Assembly (NCBI GenBank): GCA_045599965.1
Contig: JAZRXA010000021.1
Span: 1 to 64,000, forward strand
Direction: 5' to 3'
Source: RGIG5612 sp045599965
GTDB lineage: Bacteria; Bacillota; Clostridia; Lachnospirales; Lachnospiraceae
Length of the DNA stretch: 64,000 bases
The notes under the pieces were generated by a model. The model did no database searches, was not told the origin of the DNA, and saw nothing but the letters and a program-made list of their open reading frames with translations. How positions within the stretch are numbered: position 1 is the first letter of the stretch; each line of letters begins with the position of its first letter. Of the stretch, positions 52,734-60,028 are shown in pieces. Position numbers and translations under genes: made by a program.

Positions 52734-53531
52734 ATGAACGATATTATTCAAGAAATTAGGAACGGAAATAAGGCCGCTGTCAAAGCTGTTTACCAAAAAT
52801 ATGCTAAAGATGTTTACAATTTTGCTAAGTCTATCACAGGTGAACATGATAGTGCTTTATTTGCTACTAAAAAAACATTTTCAGTATTATTTAACAATAT
52901 TAAACGCGGGGATGAGCCTGCTAATTTACGTACAGCAGCTTTAAAGATTGCTTATGATGAAGCTTATAATGCTGCAACAACATCAAAGGCAGCAAATATA
53001 TCTTCTGATGCTTCTACTAGCGCATATGCTGAATCTGAATCTCCTGCTAATAAAACTTATCTTAAAAACAAAAATGTTGAAAATGATTCTTATGACAATT
53101 ACTCTAATGCTGAAAGCGTAGAGTATGATAGTTATGAAGATGCTTATAACAGTCGTCCTAGAACTTCTGCTAAAAGACAGCAACGTGTTCCTGAACCTTC
53201 TTATAATAATTATAATTATGAGCAAGATGATTATAATGACTATGATCAATATGATGCTCCTAAGAATTCACGTGGCAAAAATAATGCTAACGTTTATAAC
53301 GCATTTGATGATGAAGATCAATATGATGACTATGATTACGGTTACGACGATAAACCAAAGAAGAAAAAACATCGCAACAAAGGATTGTTTGTTTTCTGCA
53401 TTATTATTAATGTAATTTTGATTCTTCTTCTTTTATGGTTCCTTTTTGGTTTACTTGTTAACCTTGGAATTCTTCCTAATATTGATCTTGGCTATACATG
53501 GTTTAATGATACAATCTATCCGTTGTTTTAG
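52734..53531 (+). CDS. Membrane protein with an N-terminal sigma-70 region 2-like domain
   Basis: Residues 1-80 (IIQEIRNGNKAAVKAVYQKYAKDVYNFA, then AALKIAYDEAYNAA) follow the helical pattern of ECF sigma factor region 2. No region 4 follows. Residues 85-220 are low-complexity and rich in Asn, Asp, Tyr and Ser (NYNYEQDDYNDYDQYD and YDDYDYGYDDK), then a Lys-rich stretch and one transmembrane helix (about 222-246). It ends with about 19 residues outside. A membrane-tethered sigma-like protein is suggested by pattern only. A terminator follows. Confidence 0.6.
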   Translation: MNDIIQEIRNGNKAAVKAVYQKYAKDVYNFAKSITGEHDSALFATKKTFSVLFNNIKRGDEPANLRTAALKIAYDEAYNAATTSKAANISSDASTSAYAESESPANKTYLKNKNVENDSYDNYSNAESVEYDSYEDAYNSRPRTSAKRQQRVPEPSYNNYNYEQDDYNDYDQYDAPKNSRGKNNANVYNAFDDEDQYDDYDYGYDDKPKKKKHRNKGLFVFCIIINVILILLLLWFLFGLLVNLGILPNIDLGYTWFNDTIYPLF

Positions 53532-53553
53532 CTAGGCAAAATTCATTGATTTT

Positions 53554-53587
53554 AAGGGAAATGTCGTTGACATTTCCTTTTTTTTAT
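53554..53587 (+). terminator. Terminator with an embedded rplU -35
   Basis: AAGGGAAATGTC and GACATTTCCTTT form a 12-bp stem with one wobble and a 3-nt GTT loop, followed by at least eight T. The loop and second arm contain TTGACA. Confidence 0.88.
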
Positions 53588-53595
53588 GCTAAATT
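53567..53595 (+). promoter_or_regulatory. rplU promoter overlapping the upstream terminator
   Basis: TTGACA (53567-53572) lies in the terminator loop and 3' arm. TAAATT (53590-53595) follows 17 nt later. Transcription would start at about 53602, exactly where the L21 leader-like RNA begins. Confidence 0.6.
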
Positions 53596-53601
53596 TTTAT
53601 G

Positions 53602-53655
53602 GTTGACCGCTCAATGAGGTTTAAGTCCTTTTGGCACCGTAGTTGGCGAGTATTT
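53602..53655 (+). ncRNA. Ribosomal protein L21 leader
   Basis: The segment with GACCGCTCAATGAGG, TTTAAGTCC and GGCACCGTAGTTGGCGAGT resembles the conserved L21 leader upstream of rplU in Bacillota. Such leaders bind the ribosomal protein to control their own operon. Identification is from the remembered consensus and position. Confidence 0.7.
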
Positions 53656-53674
53656 ATTTAGGAGGTACATTCTT

Positions 53675-54031
53675 ATGTACGCAATTTTTACAACCGGAGG
53701 CAAACAATACAAAGTTGCTAAAGGGGACACAATCAGGGTTGAAAAACTTGACCTTGAAGTTGGTTCAAAAGTTTCTTTTGACCAGGTACTTTTAGTTAGT
53801 GACAAAAAGGTAACTGTTGGTAGTCCTTTCGTTGCTGGTGCTAAAGTTGAAGCTACTGTTAAAAATCAGGGCAAAGACAAAAAGGTAATCGTTTATAAGT
53901 ATAAACCTAAAACTGGTTACCATAAAAAACAAGGCCATCGTCAGCTTTTTACAGAACTTGAAATTAACAATGTTGTTTTTGGTTCAAAGAGCGAAGAAAA
54001 GGCTGAAGCTGCTGATGAAGCACAAGCTTAA
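53675..54031 (+). CDS. rplU: 50S ribosomal protein L21
   Basis: The protein binds 23S rRNA. The start YAIFTTGGKQYKVAKGDTIRVEKL and the motif YKYKPKTGYHKKQGHRQLFTELEI (read in parts) define bL21. The total is 118 aa with a short acidic Ala/Glu-rich tail. AGGAGGT lies upstream of the ATG. rpmA follows after 31 nt; the prp/ysxB protease gene that usually separates them in Bacillota is absent. Confidence 0.97.
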   Translation: MYAIFTTGGKQYKVAKGDTIRVEKLDLEVGSKVSFDQVLLVSDKKVTVGSPFVAGAKVEATVKNQGKDKKVIVYKYKPKTGYHKKQGHRQLFTELEINNVVFGSKSEEKAEAADEAQA

Positions 54032-54062
54032 TTTTGATTTTTTAGTAAAGGAGTGAAAACAT

Positions 54063-54323
54063 ATGGCACATAAAAAAGGTGTGGGTTCTACTCGAAATGG
54101 TAGAGATTCCGAGTCCAAACGATTAGGCGCTAAGAGAGCTGATGGTCAGTTTGTAAAAGCTGGTAATATCTTATACAAACAAAGAGGTACTAAGATTCAT
54201 CCAGGTGAAAATGTTGGCCGTGGCAAAGATGATACTTTATTTGCACTTGCTGATGGTAAAGTACATTTCCACAGATTAGGCAGAGATAAAAAACAAGTTT
54301 CTGTTTTGCCTGTAGAGAAATAA
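54063..54323 (+). CDS. rpmA: 50S ribosomal protein L27 without the N-terminal cleavable extension
   Basis: MAHKKGVGSTRNGRDSESKRLGAKRADGQ (read in parts) is the mature bL27 N-terminus, the part that reaches the peptidyl-transferase centre. Most Bacillota encode a short extension before it (ending LQFFAHKKG) that the protease Prp removes. Here the ATG, preceded by AAAGGAG, opens directly at the mature sequence, and no prp gene lies beside it. The total is 86 aa. A strong terminator follows. Confidence 0.97.
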   Translation: MAHKKGVGSTRNGRDSESKRLGAKRADGQFVKAGNILYKQRGTKIHPGENVGRGKDDTLFALADGKVHFHRLGRDKKQVSVLPVEK

Positions 54324-54337
54324 AGCATTAATTGTAA

Positions 54338-54374
54338 GGGCTTCAAACTTGAGTTTGAGGCCCTATATTTTTTA
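54338..54374 (+). terminator. rpmA terminator, running into the obg start
   Basis: GGGCTTCAAAC and GTTTGAGGCCC form an 11-bp stem with one wobble and a 4-nt loop, followed by TATATTTTTT. The T-tract contains a -10-like TATATT (54364-54369), 7 nt before the obg ATG at 54377. Confidence 0.85.
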
Positions 54375-54376
54375 TT

Positions 54377-55660
54377 ATGTTTGCTGATATTGCAAGAATT
54401 TCAATTAAATCTGGTAAGGGCGGTGATGGTCATGTTTCTTTTAGAAGAGAGAAGTATGTTCCTGATGGTGGCCCTGATGGCGGTGACGGCGGCAGAGGCG
54501 GCAACGTTGTTTTTGTAGTTGATAAAAATGTTAACACTTTAATTGATTATCGTCATAAACATAAATTTGCTGCGGAACATGGACAAGAAGGTGGTGCTAA
54601 AAGATGCCACGGTGCTAACGGCGCCGACATTATCTTAAAAGTTCCGGAAGGTACTATTATTCGTGAAGCTAATTCTAATTTAATTATTCATGATATGGGT
54701 TCTTCTTCTGAACCTTTTGTAATCTTAAAAGGTGGGCGTGGTGGCAAAGGTAATATGAATTATGCCACTAGCGTTATGCAAGCGCCTAAATATGCTCAGC
54801 CTGGTGGCAAAGCTCGTGAACTTGATATTATTTTGGAGCTTAAATGCATTGCTGATGTTGGTTTAGTTGGTTTTCCTAATGTTGGTAAGTCTACTTTTCT
54901 TTCTTCTGTTACCAATGCTAAACCTAAGATTGCTAATTATCATTTCACAACTCTTGATCCGAATTTAGGTGTTGTTGATTTTGGTGATAGTGGTTTTGTT
55001 ATGGCTGATATTCCTGGTCTTATTGAAGGTGCTTCTGAAGGCGTTGGTCTTGGTCATGAATTTCTTAAACATATTGAAAGATGCCGCGTTCTAATTCACC
55101 TTGTTGATGCTAGTTCTGTTGAGGGTAGGGATCCTGTTGCTGATGTTTTGGCAATTAATAATGAACTTTCTAAATATTCTGATATTTTATCTAATAAAAA
55201 GCAGGTTATTGCTGCTAATAAAATTGATTTGATTTATGATAAAAATGAGCTTGATAACGTGTTAAATAAGTTGTCAAGTATTGATCCTAATATTAAAGTT
55301 TTTCCTATTTCTGCTGCCACTCACAAAGGTACTGATGAACTTTTATATTTCGTTCAAAATCTTTTAAAAGATACTGACGATGTTGGCATTTTTGATAGTG
55401 AATTTGATGTTTATGGTCAATACGAAGAAGAGGTTGAGCCATTAAATATTTATAAACTTGATGATTCTACTTATTGTGCTGAAGGTCCTAGAATTGAGAG
55501 GATGCTTGGCTATACTAATTTAGAATCTGAAAAAGGTTTTATGTTTTTCCAAAACTTTATGAAAGAACAAGGCATTATTGATGAAATGAAAAAACTTGGT
55601 CTTTCAGAAGGTGATACTGTTAAAATTTATGGTCATGAATTTGACTACTATGAGGATTAA
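54377..55660 (+). CDS. obg: GTPase Obg/CgtA
   Basis: Obg is a ribosome-associated GTPase of 50S assembly. The glycine-rich Obg fold (SGKGGDGHVSFRREKYVPDGGPDGG, read in parts) is followed by the G domain: GFPNVGKST (G1), DIPGLIEGASEGVGLG (G3 region), NKIDL (G4) and the SAA motif. A C-terminal OCT domain (about 345-427) completes 427 aa. No Shine-Dalgarno is present; the start lies directly behind the rpmA terminator. yhbY follows 2 nt after the stop. Confidence 0.97.
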   Translation: MFADIARISIKSGKGGDGHVSFRREKYVPDGGPDGGDGGRGGNVVFVVDKNVNTLIDYRHKHKFAAEHGQEGGAKRCHGANGADIILKVPEGTIIREANSNLIIHDMGSSSEPFVILKGGRGGKGNMNYATSVMQAPKYAQPGGKARELDIILELKCIADVGLVGFPNVGKSTFLSSVTNAKPKIANYHFTTLDPNLGVVDFGDSGFVMADIPGLIEGASEGVGLGHEFLKHIERCRVLIHLVDASSVEGRDPVADVLAINNELSKYSDILSNKKQVIAANKIDLIYDKNELDNVLNKLSSIDPNIKVFPISAATHKGTDELLYFVQNLLKDTDDVGIFDSEFDVYGQYEEEVEPLNIYKLDDSTYCAEGPRIERMLGYTNLESEKGFMFFQNFMKEQGIIDEMKKLGLSEGDTVKIYGHEFDYYED

Positions 55661-55662
55661 TT

Positions 55663-55941
55663 ATGACAAGTAAAGAACGTGCTGCTTTAAGAAGCTTAGC
55701 ACATCATTTAGAACCTATTGTTAATGTTGGAAAAGACGGTGTTTCTCCTGAAGTTGCTATGGCTACTGATGAGGCTTTAGAAGCTAGAGAGCTCATTAAA
55801 GTTAATGTATTAAAAAACTGTTTTGAGGATATTAGAGAAATTGCCACTAAACTTTCTGAACGCACAAATTCTCAAATTGTGCAAGTTATGGGTAGAAAAA
55901 TTACACTATATAGGTATAATAAAAGTAAGCATAAAAATTAA
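55663..55941 (+). CDS. yhbY: YhbY family RNA-binding (CRM) protein
   Basis: The 92-aa CRM domain shows LRSLAHHLEPIVNVGKDGVSP, ELIKVNVLKNCFED and VMGRKITLYR, typical of YhbY, which binds pre-50S particles. It lies between obg and nadD, a common order in Bacillota, and its product probably works with Obg in ribosome assembly. Confidence 0.92.
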   Translation: MTSKERAALRSLAHHLEPIVNVGKDGVSPEVAMATDEALEARELIKVNVLKNCFEDIREIATKLSERTNSQIVQVMGRKITLYRYNKSKHKN

Positions 55942-55956
55942 CTTTGGAGGTTATTT

Positions 55957-56556
55957 ATGAAAATTGGTATTTTAGGTGGTACTTTTGATCCTATTCATCT
56001 TGGTCATTTAATTTTGGCTGAAACTGCTAGAGATAGATTTGGACTTGATAAAGTTCTTTTTATTCCTGCTGGTAAACCTTATTTTAAAGATACTAATTCT
56101 GTTTCTGATGCTGATTATAGAGCAGATATGGTAAAAATTGCTGTTGAAGGCAATGATGCTTTTGACTTTTCTGATATTGAACTTAAAAGAGAAGGTGCGA
56201 CTTACACAGTTAATACTTTAACTGAACTTAATAAGATATATCCTGACGATGAACTTTTCTTTATCGTTGGTTCTGATACTTTATATCAAATCGAAGACTG
56301 GAAAGATCCTGCTAAGGTTTTAGAGTTAGCAACTATTTTAATTGCTTCTCGTAGCGCTGTTGGCGAAGATGTTCAAGCTAAGATACATGATCTCCAAGAT
56401 ACTTTCCCAGGTTCTAAATTCGAAAAACTCAATATGCTAAATATTGATATTTCATCTACTAATGTTCGTGCTAAAGTTAAAGCTAATGCTTCAATTAAGT
56501 ATCTTGTTCCTGATGAAGTGGCTGAATATATTGGAAAGAATAATTTATATAAATAA
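55957..56556 (+). CDS. nadD: Nicotinate-nucleotide adenylyltransferase
   Basis: NadD adds AMP to nicotinate mononucleotide in NAD synthesis. The nucleotidyltransferase motif GGTFDPIHLGHLILAE is at the N-terminus, FIVGSDTLYQIEDW in the middle, and ISSTNVRAKVKA (the SSTxxR motif) near the end. The total is 199 aa. TTGGAGG precedes the ATG. Confidence 0.96.
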   Translation: MKIGILGGTFDPIHLGHLILAETARDRFGLDKVLFIPAGKPYFKDTNSVSDADYRADMVKIAVEGNDAFDFSDIELKREGATYTVNTLTELNKIYPDDELFFIVGSDTLYQIEDWKDPAKVLELATILIASRSAVGEDVQAKIHDLQDTFPGSKFEKLNMLNIDISSTNVRAKVKANASIKYLVPDEVAEYIGKNNLYK

Positions 56557-56573
56557 TTCTTTCGAGGAACTGA

Positions 56574-57164
56574 ATGAAACTTGATTATTTTGATTTTATT
56601 AGCGAATCTTTGCGTAATGATTTAGACCATGATAGATACTGGCACACTATTAGTGTTGCCTTTATCGCTTCTGCTTTGGCTATGCGTTATCATTATGATA
56701 GCCCTGACAGAGCTGAAATTGCTGGTCTGTTGCATGACTGCGCTAAATGTATTCCTAATGAAACTAAATATGCTTTATGTTCTGAATTTGGAATCTATTT
56801 AAATGATTTCGAGCTTGCTAATCCTTCTTTAGTTCATGCTAAGCTTGGCGCTGAAATTGCTTCTAGTAAATTTGGAGTATTCGACAGGGATATTTTAGAT
56901 GCAATTCGCACTCACACTACAGGTTCTCCTAATATGTCCGTGCTTCAAAAAATAATTTACGTTGCTGATTTTATTGAACCTAATCGTGATGATATTATTC
57001 CTCATATTGAATCTATTCAATCTTTAGCTTTTGATAACTTGGATAGAGCAGTATATGAAATTTCTGGGTATTCTATTGAATACTTAAAAAAAGCTGGCAA
57101 GAATATTGATCCTGCTACGATTGCAACTCATGATTATTATAAAAATATAGTTGAAGGGAAATAA
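56574..57164 (+). CDS. yqeK: YqeK family HD-domain hydrolase
   Basis: The HD phosphohydrolase has H-x-n HD-type motifs: HTISVAFIASALA, LLHDCAKCIP and HAKLGAEIA, with IRTHTTGSPNMS at the metal/phosphate end. YqeK enzymes hydrolyse dinucleoside tetraphosphate (Ap4A). The total is 196 aa. nadD-yqeK-rsfS is the standard order in Bacillota, so the assignment is firm. Confidence 0.93.
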   Translation: MKLDYFDFISESLRNDLDHDRYWHTISVAFIASALAMRYHYDSPDRAEIAGLLHDCAKCIPNETKYALCSEFGIYLNDFELANPSLVHAKLGAEIASSKFGVFDRDILDAIRTHTTGSPNMSVLQKIIYVADFIEPNRDDIIPHIESIQSLAFDNLDRAVYEISGYSIEYLKKAGKNIDPATIATHDYYKNIVEGK

Positions 57165-57166
57165 TT

Positions 57167-57526
57167 ATGTCTAATTCTTTTTCTGCAAATGATATTGCTA
57201 AAAAAGCTTTTATGGCCTTAGATGAAAAGAAGGCTATCGATATTAAAATTATTGATATTAGTAAAATTTCTGTTTTAGCTGATTACTTTATTATTGCTGG
57301 CGGTTCAAATGATAGGCAAGTTAAAGCTTTAGCTGATAATGTTGAAGAAAAACTTGGAAAAGAGGGTATTGTGCCAAAAAGCAGTGAAGGTTATTCTAAC
57401 GCTAAATGGATTTTGCTTGATTACCAAGATGTTATTATTCATATTTTTAATCAAGAAGATAGATTATTCTATGATCTTGAACGCATTTGGATGGATGGTA
57501 ATTTAACTGAAATTTCAGATTTATAA
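57167..57526 (+). CDS. rsfS: Ribosomal silencing factor RsfS
   Basis: RsfS binds L14 and blocks subunit joining in starvation. DIKIIDISKISVLADYFIIAGGSNDRQVKALADNVEEKL (read in parts), KSSEGYSNAKWILLDYQDVIIHIF and FYDLERIW define the family. The total is 119 aa. It ends the obg-to-rsfS run and is followed by a terminator that separates it from lexA on the other strand. Confidence 0.95.
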   Translation: MSNSFSANDIAKKAFMALDEKKAIDIKIIDISKISVLADYFIIAGGSNDRQVKALADNVEEKLGKEGIVPKSSEGYSNAKWILLDYQDVIIHIFNQEDRLFYDLERIWMDGNLTEISDL

Positions 57527-57545
57527 TTTATTTTATTGGAATAAA

Positions 57546-57574
57546 AAATACCGGTTATAAGCCGGTATTTTTTT
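57546..57574. terminator. Terminator between rsfS and lexA
   Basis: AAATACCGG and CCGGTATTT form a 9-bp stem with a 7-nt loop and T-runs on both strands, so it can serve both convergent genes. Confidence 0.85.
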
Positions 57575-57598
57575 ATGCATATATTTTTATTGTTATCT

Positions 57599-58213
57599 CT
57601 AAAAAAGTCTAAATACGCCTATTACTTCGCCTAAAATAGTACATTCAGGAACAATGATAGGCTCATAATCTGGATTTTCTGGTTGTAATCTTATATGGCC
57701 ATATTCTTTATAAAAAGTTTTAACTGTTGCGCCGTCTTCAATCATTGCAACAACCATATCTCCATTAGAAGCTGTGTTAGTTTGCTTAACTAATACTTTA
57801 TCGCCATCAAATATTCCCGCATTAATCATACTATCTCCACGAACAACCAACATAAATACTTGCGCATTCGGAAGCATGTCTGTCGGAATAGGGAAGTAGT
57901 CTTCAATATTTTGTTCTGCTAAGATAGGTTCGCCTGCAGCAACTCTTCCAACAATAGGTACCTGTGCGCATTCTCTTCTGGTTAAAGCAAATTCATCATC
58001 AGTTATTTCTATTGCACGTGGTTTAGTAGGGTCTCGTCTTATAAAGCCTTTCTTTTCTAAAGATTCAAGATGCGCATGAACAGAAGCAGTAGACTTTAAA
58101 TTTACAGCATCGCAAATATCTCTAACTGTTGGTGGGTATCCTTTTGATAATGTTTCGGATTTAATGTACTCTAAAATCTCTTGTTGTTTTGGTGAAATTT
58201 TATCGCTTGACAT
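57599..58213 (-). CDS. lexA: SOS repressor LexA
   Basis: The winged helix-turn-helix N-terminus (KQQEILEYIKSETLSKGYPPTVRDI, read in parts) is followed by the self-cleavage site VAAGEP (Ala-Gly), the catalytic serine in VRGDSM and the lysine in TVKTFYKE. The total is 204 aa. AGGAGA precedes the ATG. The gene is transcribed away from a yneA-like gene, and three LexA boxes lie between them, so both are probably SOS regulated. Confidence 0.97.
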   Translation of the reverse strand: MSSDKISPKQQEILEYIKSETLSKGYPPTVRDICDAVNLKSTASVHAHLESLEKKGFIRRDPTKPRAIEITDDEFALTRRECAQVPIVGRVAAGEPILAEQNIEDYFPIPTDMLPNAQVFMLVVRGDSMINAGIFDGDKVLVKQTNTASNGDMVVAMIEDGATVKTFYKEYGHIRLQPENPDYEPIIVPECTILGEVIGVFRLF

Positions 58214-58245
58214 ATTATTCTCCTATTCAATTTTATTTTATAAAT

Positions 58246-58275
58246 GCATTCTATCATACCGAACATATTTTTGCA
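58246..58275 (-). promoter_or_regulatory. lexA promoter
   Basis: On the minus strand TTGCAA and TAGAAT are spaced by 17 nt. The -35 touches LexA box 1 (58274-58287), which fits autorepression. A degenerate half-box, CGAACATATTTTTG, overlaps the spacer. Confidence 0.65.
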
Positions 58276-58287
58276 AACATTTGTTCG
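58274..58287 (+). promoter_or_regulatory. LexA box 1
   Basis: CAAACATTTGTTCG matches the Gram-positive SOS box (CGAAC-N4-GTTCG) with one difference. It lies nearest to lexA. Confidence 0.85.
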
Positions 58288-58296
58288 TTTTTTTGC

Positions 58297-58325
58297 TTGA
58301 CAAACATTTGTTCGTATTATATTAT
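58297..58325 (+). promoter_or_regulatory. yneA-like gene promoter
   Basis: TTGACA (58297-58302) and TATTAT (58320-58325) are 17 nt apart. LexA box 2 overlaps the -35 and box 3 lies at the start site. Confidence 0.7.
58301..58314 (+). promoter_or_regulatory. LexA box 2
   Basis: CAAACATTTGTTCG is identical to box 1 and starts at the end of the TTGACA -35 element. Confidence 0.85.
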
Positions 58326-58330
58326 AAATG

Positions 58331-58344
58331 CAAACAAATGTTCG
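58331..58344 (+). promoter_or_regulatory. LexA box 3
   Basis: CAAACAAATGTTCG lies at the expected transcription start of the yneA-like gene. Confidence 0.85.
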
Positions 58345-58383
58345 GATTATAGTTTTTAAGTTTATTTATTAGTGGAGGAGATT

Positions 58384-58758
58384 ATGAATCAAGAAAGAAT
58401 TAGAAGAGAGAATATTAAAAAAGCTAAATTATTAAAGCAAAGAAGAGCTCTAAGAAAGAAAGTAATGATAAGATTTTTATTAAGTGTTAGTGCAGTTGCT
58501 GTTTTAGTTTTAATTCTTATTTTTTCAAATAAAAATGTAACTCAAGCTAATGAGAATGGAAACTATGTCGAAAAAACAAAGTATTATAAAACTATTGATG
58601 TTAATGCTGGAGATACTTTATGGACAATCGCTAACGAATATAAAAGTGGCGAGTATAGAACTATCAATGATTTAATTAATGAAATTAAATCTATTAATAA
58701 TATTTATAATGAAAAAATAATTGCAGGTGAAAAACTTATTGTTCCATACTTTGAATAA
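58384..58758 (+). CDS. yneA: YneA-like LysM protein, probable SOS cell-division inhibitor
   Basis: The 124-aa protein has a basic N-terminus, one transmembrane helix (about 31-48) and a C-terminal LysM domain (about 72-122: VNAGDTLWTIANEY, then KIIAGEKLIVPY). This is the layout of Bacillus YneA, which delays septation under SOS. The divergent position next to lexA with three LexA boxes supports it strongly. GGAGGA fixes ATG 58384; the frame opens at GTG 58372. The sequence itself shows only the TM plus LysM layout, so function is inferred. Confidence 0.83.
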   Translation: MNQERIRRENIKKAKLLKQRRALRKKVMIRFLLSVSAVAVLVLILIFSNKNVTQANENGNYVEKTKYYKTIDVNAGDTLWTIANEYKSGEYRTINDLINEIKSINNIYNEKIIAGEKLIVPYFE

Positions 58759-58794
58759 AAAATTATTCTCTAAAATAAGTTCTAATTACCTACA

Positions 58795-58826
58795 TAAAAA
58801 AACAACCAATTTAGGTTGTTTTTTTA
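58795..58826. terminator. Bidirectional terminator between yneA-like and xer-like genes
   Basis: AAAAAACAACC and GGTTGTTTTTT form an 11-bp stem with a 6-nt loop and T-runs on both strands. Confidence 0.85.
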
Positions 58827-59884
58827 TTATTATTTGTATCTCTTAATGTAACTTTATTTCTTGCACTTCTTCGTCTTTCATCTTCAATAGCTGCATAGTG
58901 TTTCTTTGTAGTATTAACATCTGAATGGCCTAAAACATCAGCTACCAAATATATATCTCCAGTTTGTCTATATAATTGCGTTCCATAAGTTGATCTTAAT
59001 TTATGAGGTGTGATTTTCTTTAATGTTGTAACAGTAGATGCATATTTTTTAACTAGATTTTCAACACTTCGTACGCTAATTCTTTTCTTTTGTAATGATA
59101 AGAATAGAGCATCTTCGCTACCAGGCATAGGTATAATAGTATTTCTTTCTTTTAAGTAATTAATTAAAGCCTCTTCAACTTCATCTCCGAAATATACAAC
59201 TACTTGATTACCACCTTTTCTAACAATTCTTATTCCATGATTCTTAAAATCTACATCTTTTATGTCTAATCCTACGCATTCTGAAACACGAATTCCAGTT
59301 CCTAAGAGTAGAGTAACTATTGCTGTATCTCTAACCTTGGTTTTATCATGATAAGCGGCTTGCTGCTTAGTAAGATTCTTTCCAGTTTCAACTGTATCTA
59401 ATAAACTAACAACTTCATCAGAATCAAGCCTTATAATGTCCTTGTCATGTATCTTTGGCATCTTCACAATCGATGCTGGGTTACTTGTGATTAATTCCAT
59501 CTGATAAAAGTATTTATAAAAAGATCTAATAGACGCAAGTTTTCTATTTAAGCCTCTTTCACCATTAGCGCGTTCGGTTGTGTCATCATTATTATAAATT
59601 TTTAGATAGTCTAAATAATCTTGTATAATTGTTGGAGTCACTTTATCTAAAATCGTAATAGGATATTCAATAATTTCTTTATTTTTTCCTAAACCTGTTT
59701 CCTTGTGAATATAATTAAAGAATATTGTGAGATCGTAAGCATACGCCATACGAGTGCGAGCAGAGGTTGTGGGTTCAATTCCTCTGAAAAACATAGTACA
59801 AAATGGAGGCAGTATTTTCAGCTGCTCGCGTAACTTCTTATCGTAATCAATCTTAATTTGTTCGTGATATGACCTGTTTGCCAT
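58811..59884 (-). CDS. Tyrosine recombinase (Xer/integrase family)
   Basis: An N-terminal SAM-like core-binding domain (about 40-150) and a catalytic domain (about 160-340) with GTGIRVSECVGL (Arg I), the KGGNQ beta hairpin, HKLRSTYG (His-x-x-Arg) and LGHSDVNTTKKHY (His and the Tyr nucleophile) are complete. The 357 aa are longer than XerC/D (about 300). The N-terminal phrase FRGIEPTTSARTRMAYAYDL is common in clostridial recombinases located by lexA. Likely a chromosomal Xer-type recombinase; no phage genes adjoin. I found no convincing dif site. The 144 nt upstream hold nothing else I can support. Confidence 0.9.
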   Translation of the reverse strand: MANRSYHEQIKIDYDKKLREQLKILPPFCTMFFRGIEPTTSARTRMAYAYDLTIFFNYIHKETGLGKNKEIIEYPITILDKVTPTIIQDYLDYLKIYNNDDTTERANGERGLNRKLASIRSFYKYFYQMELITSNPASIVKMPKIHDKDIIRLDSDEVVSLLDTVETGKNLTKQQAAYHDKTKVRDTAIVTLLLGTGIRVSECVGLDIKDVDFKNHGIRIVRKGGNQVVVYFGDEVEEALINYLKERNTIIPMPGSEDALFLSLQKKRISVRSVENLVKKYASTVTTLKKITPHKLRSTYGTQLYRQTGDIYLVADVLGHSDVNTTKKHYAAIEDERRRSARNKVTLRDTNNNKKTT

Positions 59885-60028
59885 TGTAATTTTTCCTTAT
59901 TTTTGCACTTTTATGGGATTATTTTTACTTTTTCGTACTTTACCACTTCAATTTTTTTCAAAAAGTGTTAATTTATTCTTTATCAAAATAGGGAAGAAAT
60001 ATTATTTTACTTCATCCACTGTGTAATT

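Noticed and set aside
53125..53415. Alternative + strand ORF of 96 aa inside the sigma-2-like gene
   Set aside because: It is a low-complexity frame shadow (Ile/Met runs) of the Asn/Asp/Tyr-rich linker.
59764..59790. T-arm-like GGGTTCAATTCC inside the recombinase gene, as a possible third element or att site
   Set aside because: It encodes the RGIEPTTS segment that is common in this recombinase family, and the T-stem does not pair.
58811..59884. Prophage or integrative element
   Set aside because: Only the recombinase is present; neighbours are core genes and there are no flanking tRNA or repeat boundaries there.
59885..60028. dif-like site upstream of the recombinase gene
   Set aside because: AT-rich half-palindromes such as CACTT/AAGTG exist, but I could not find two 11-bp arms with a 6-8 bp centre.
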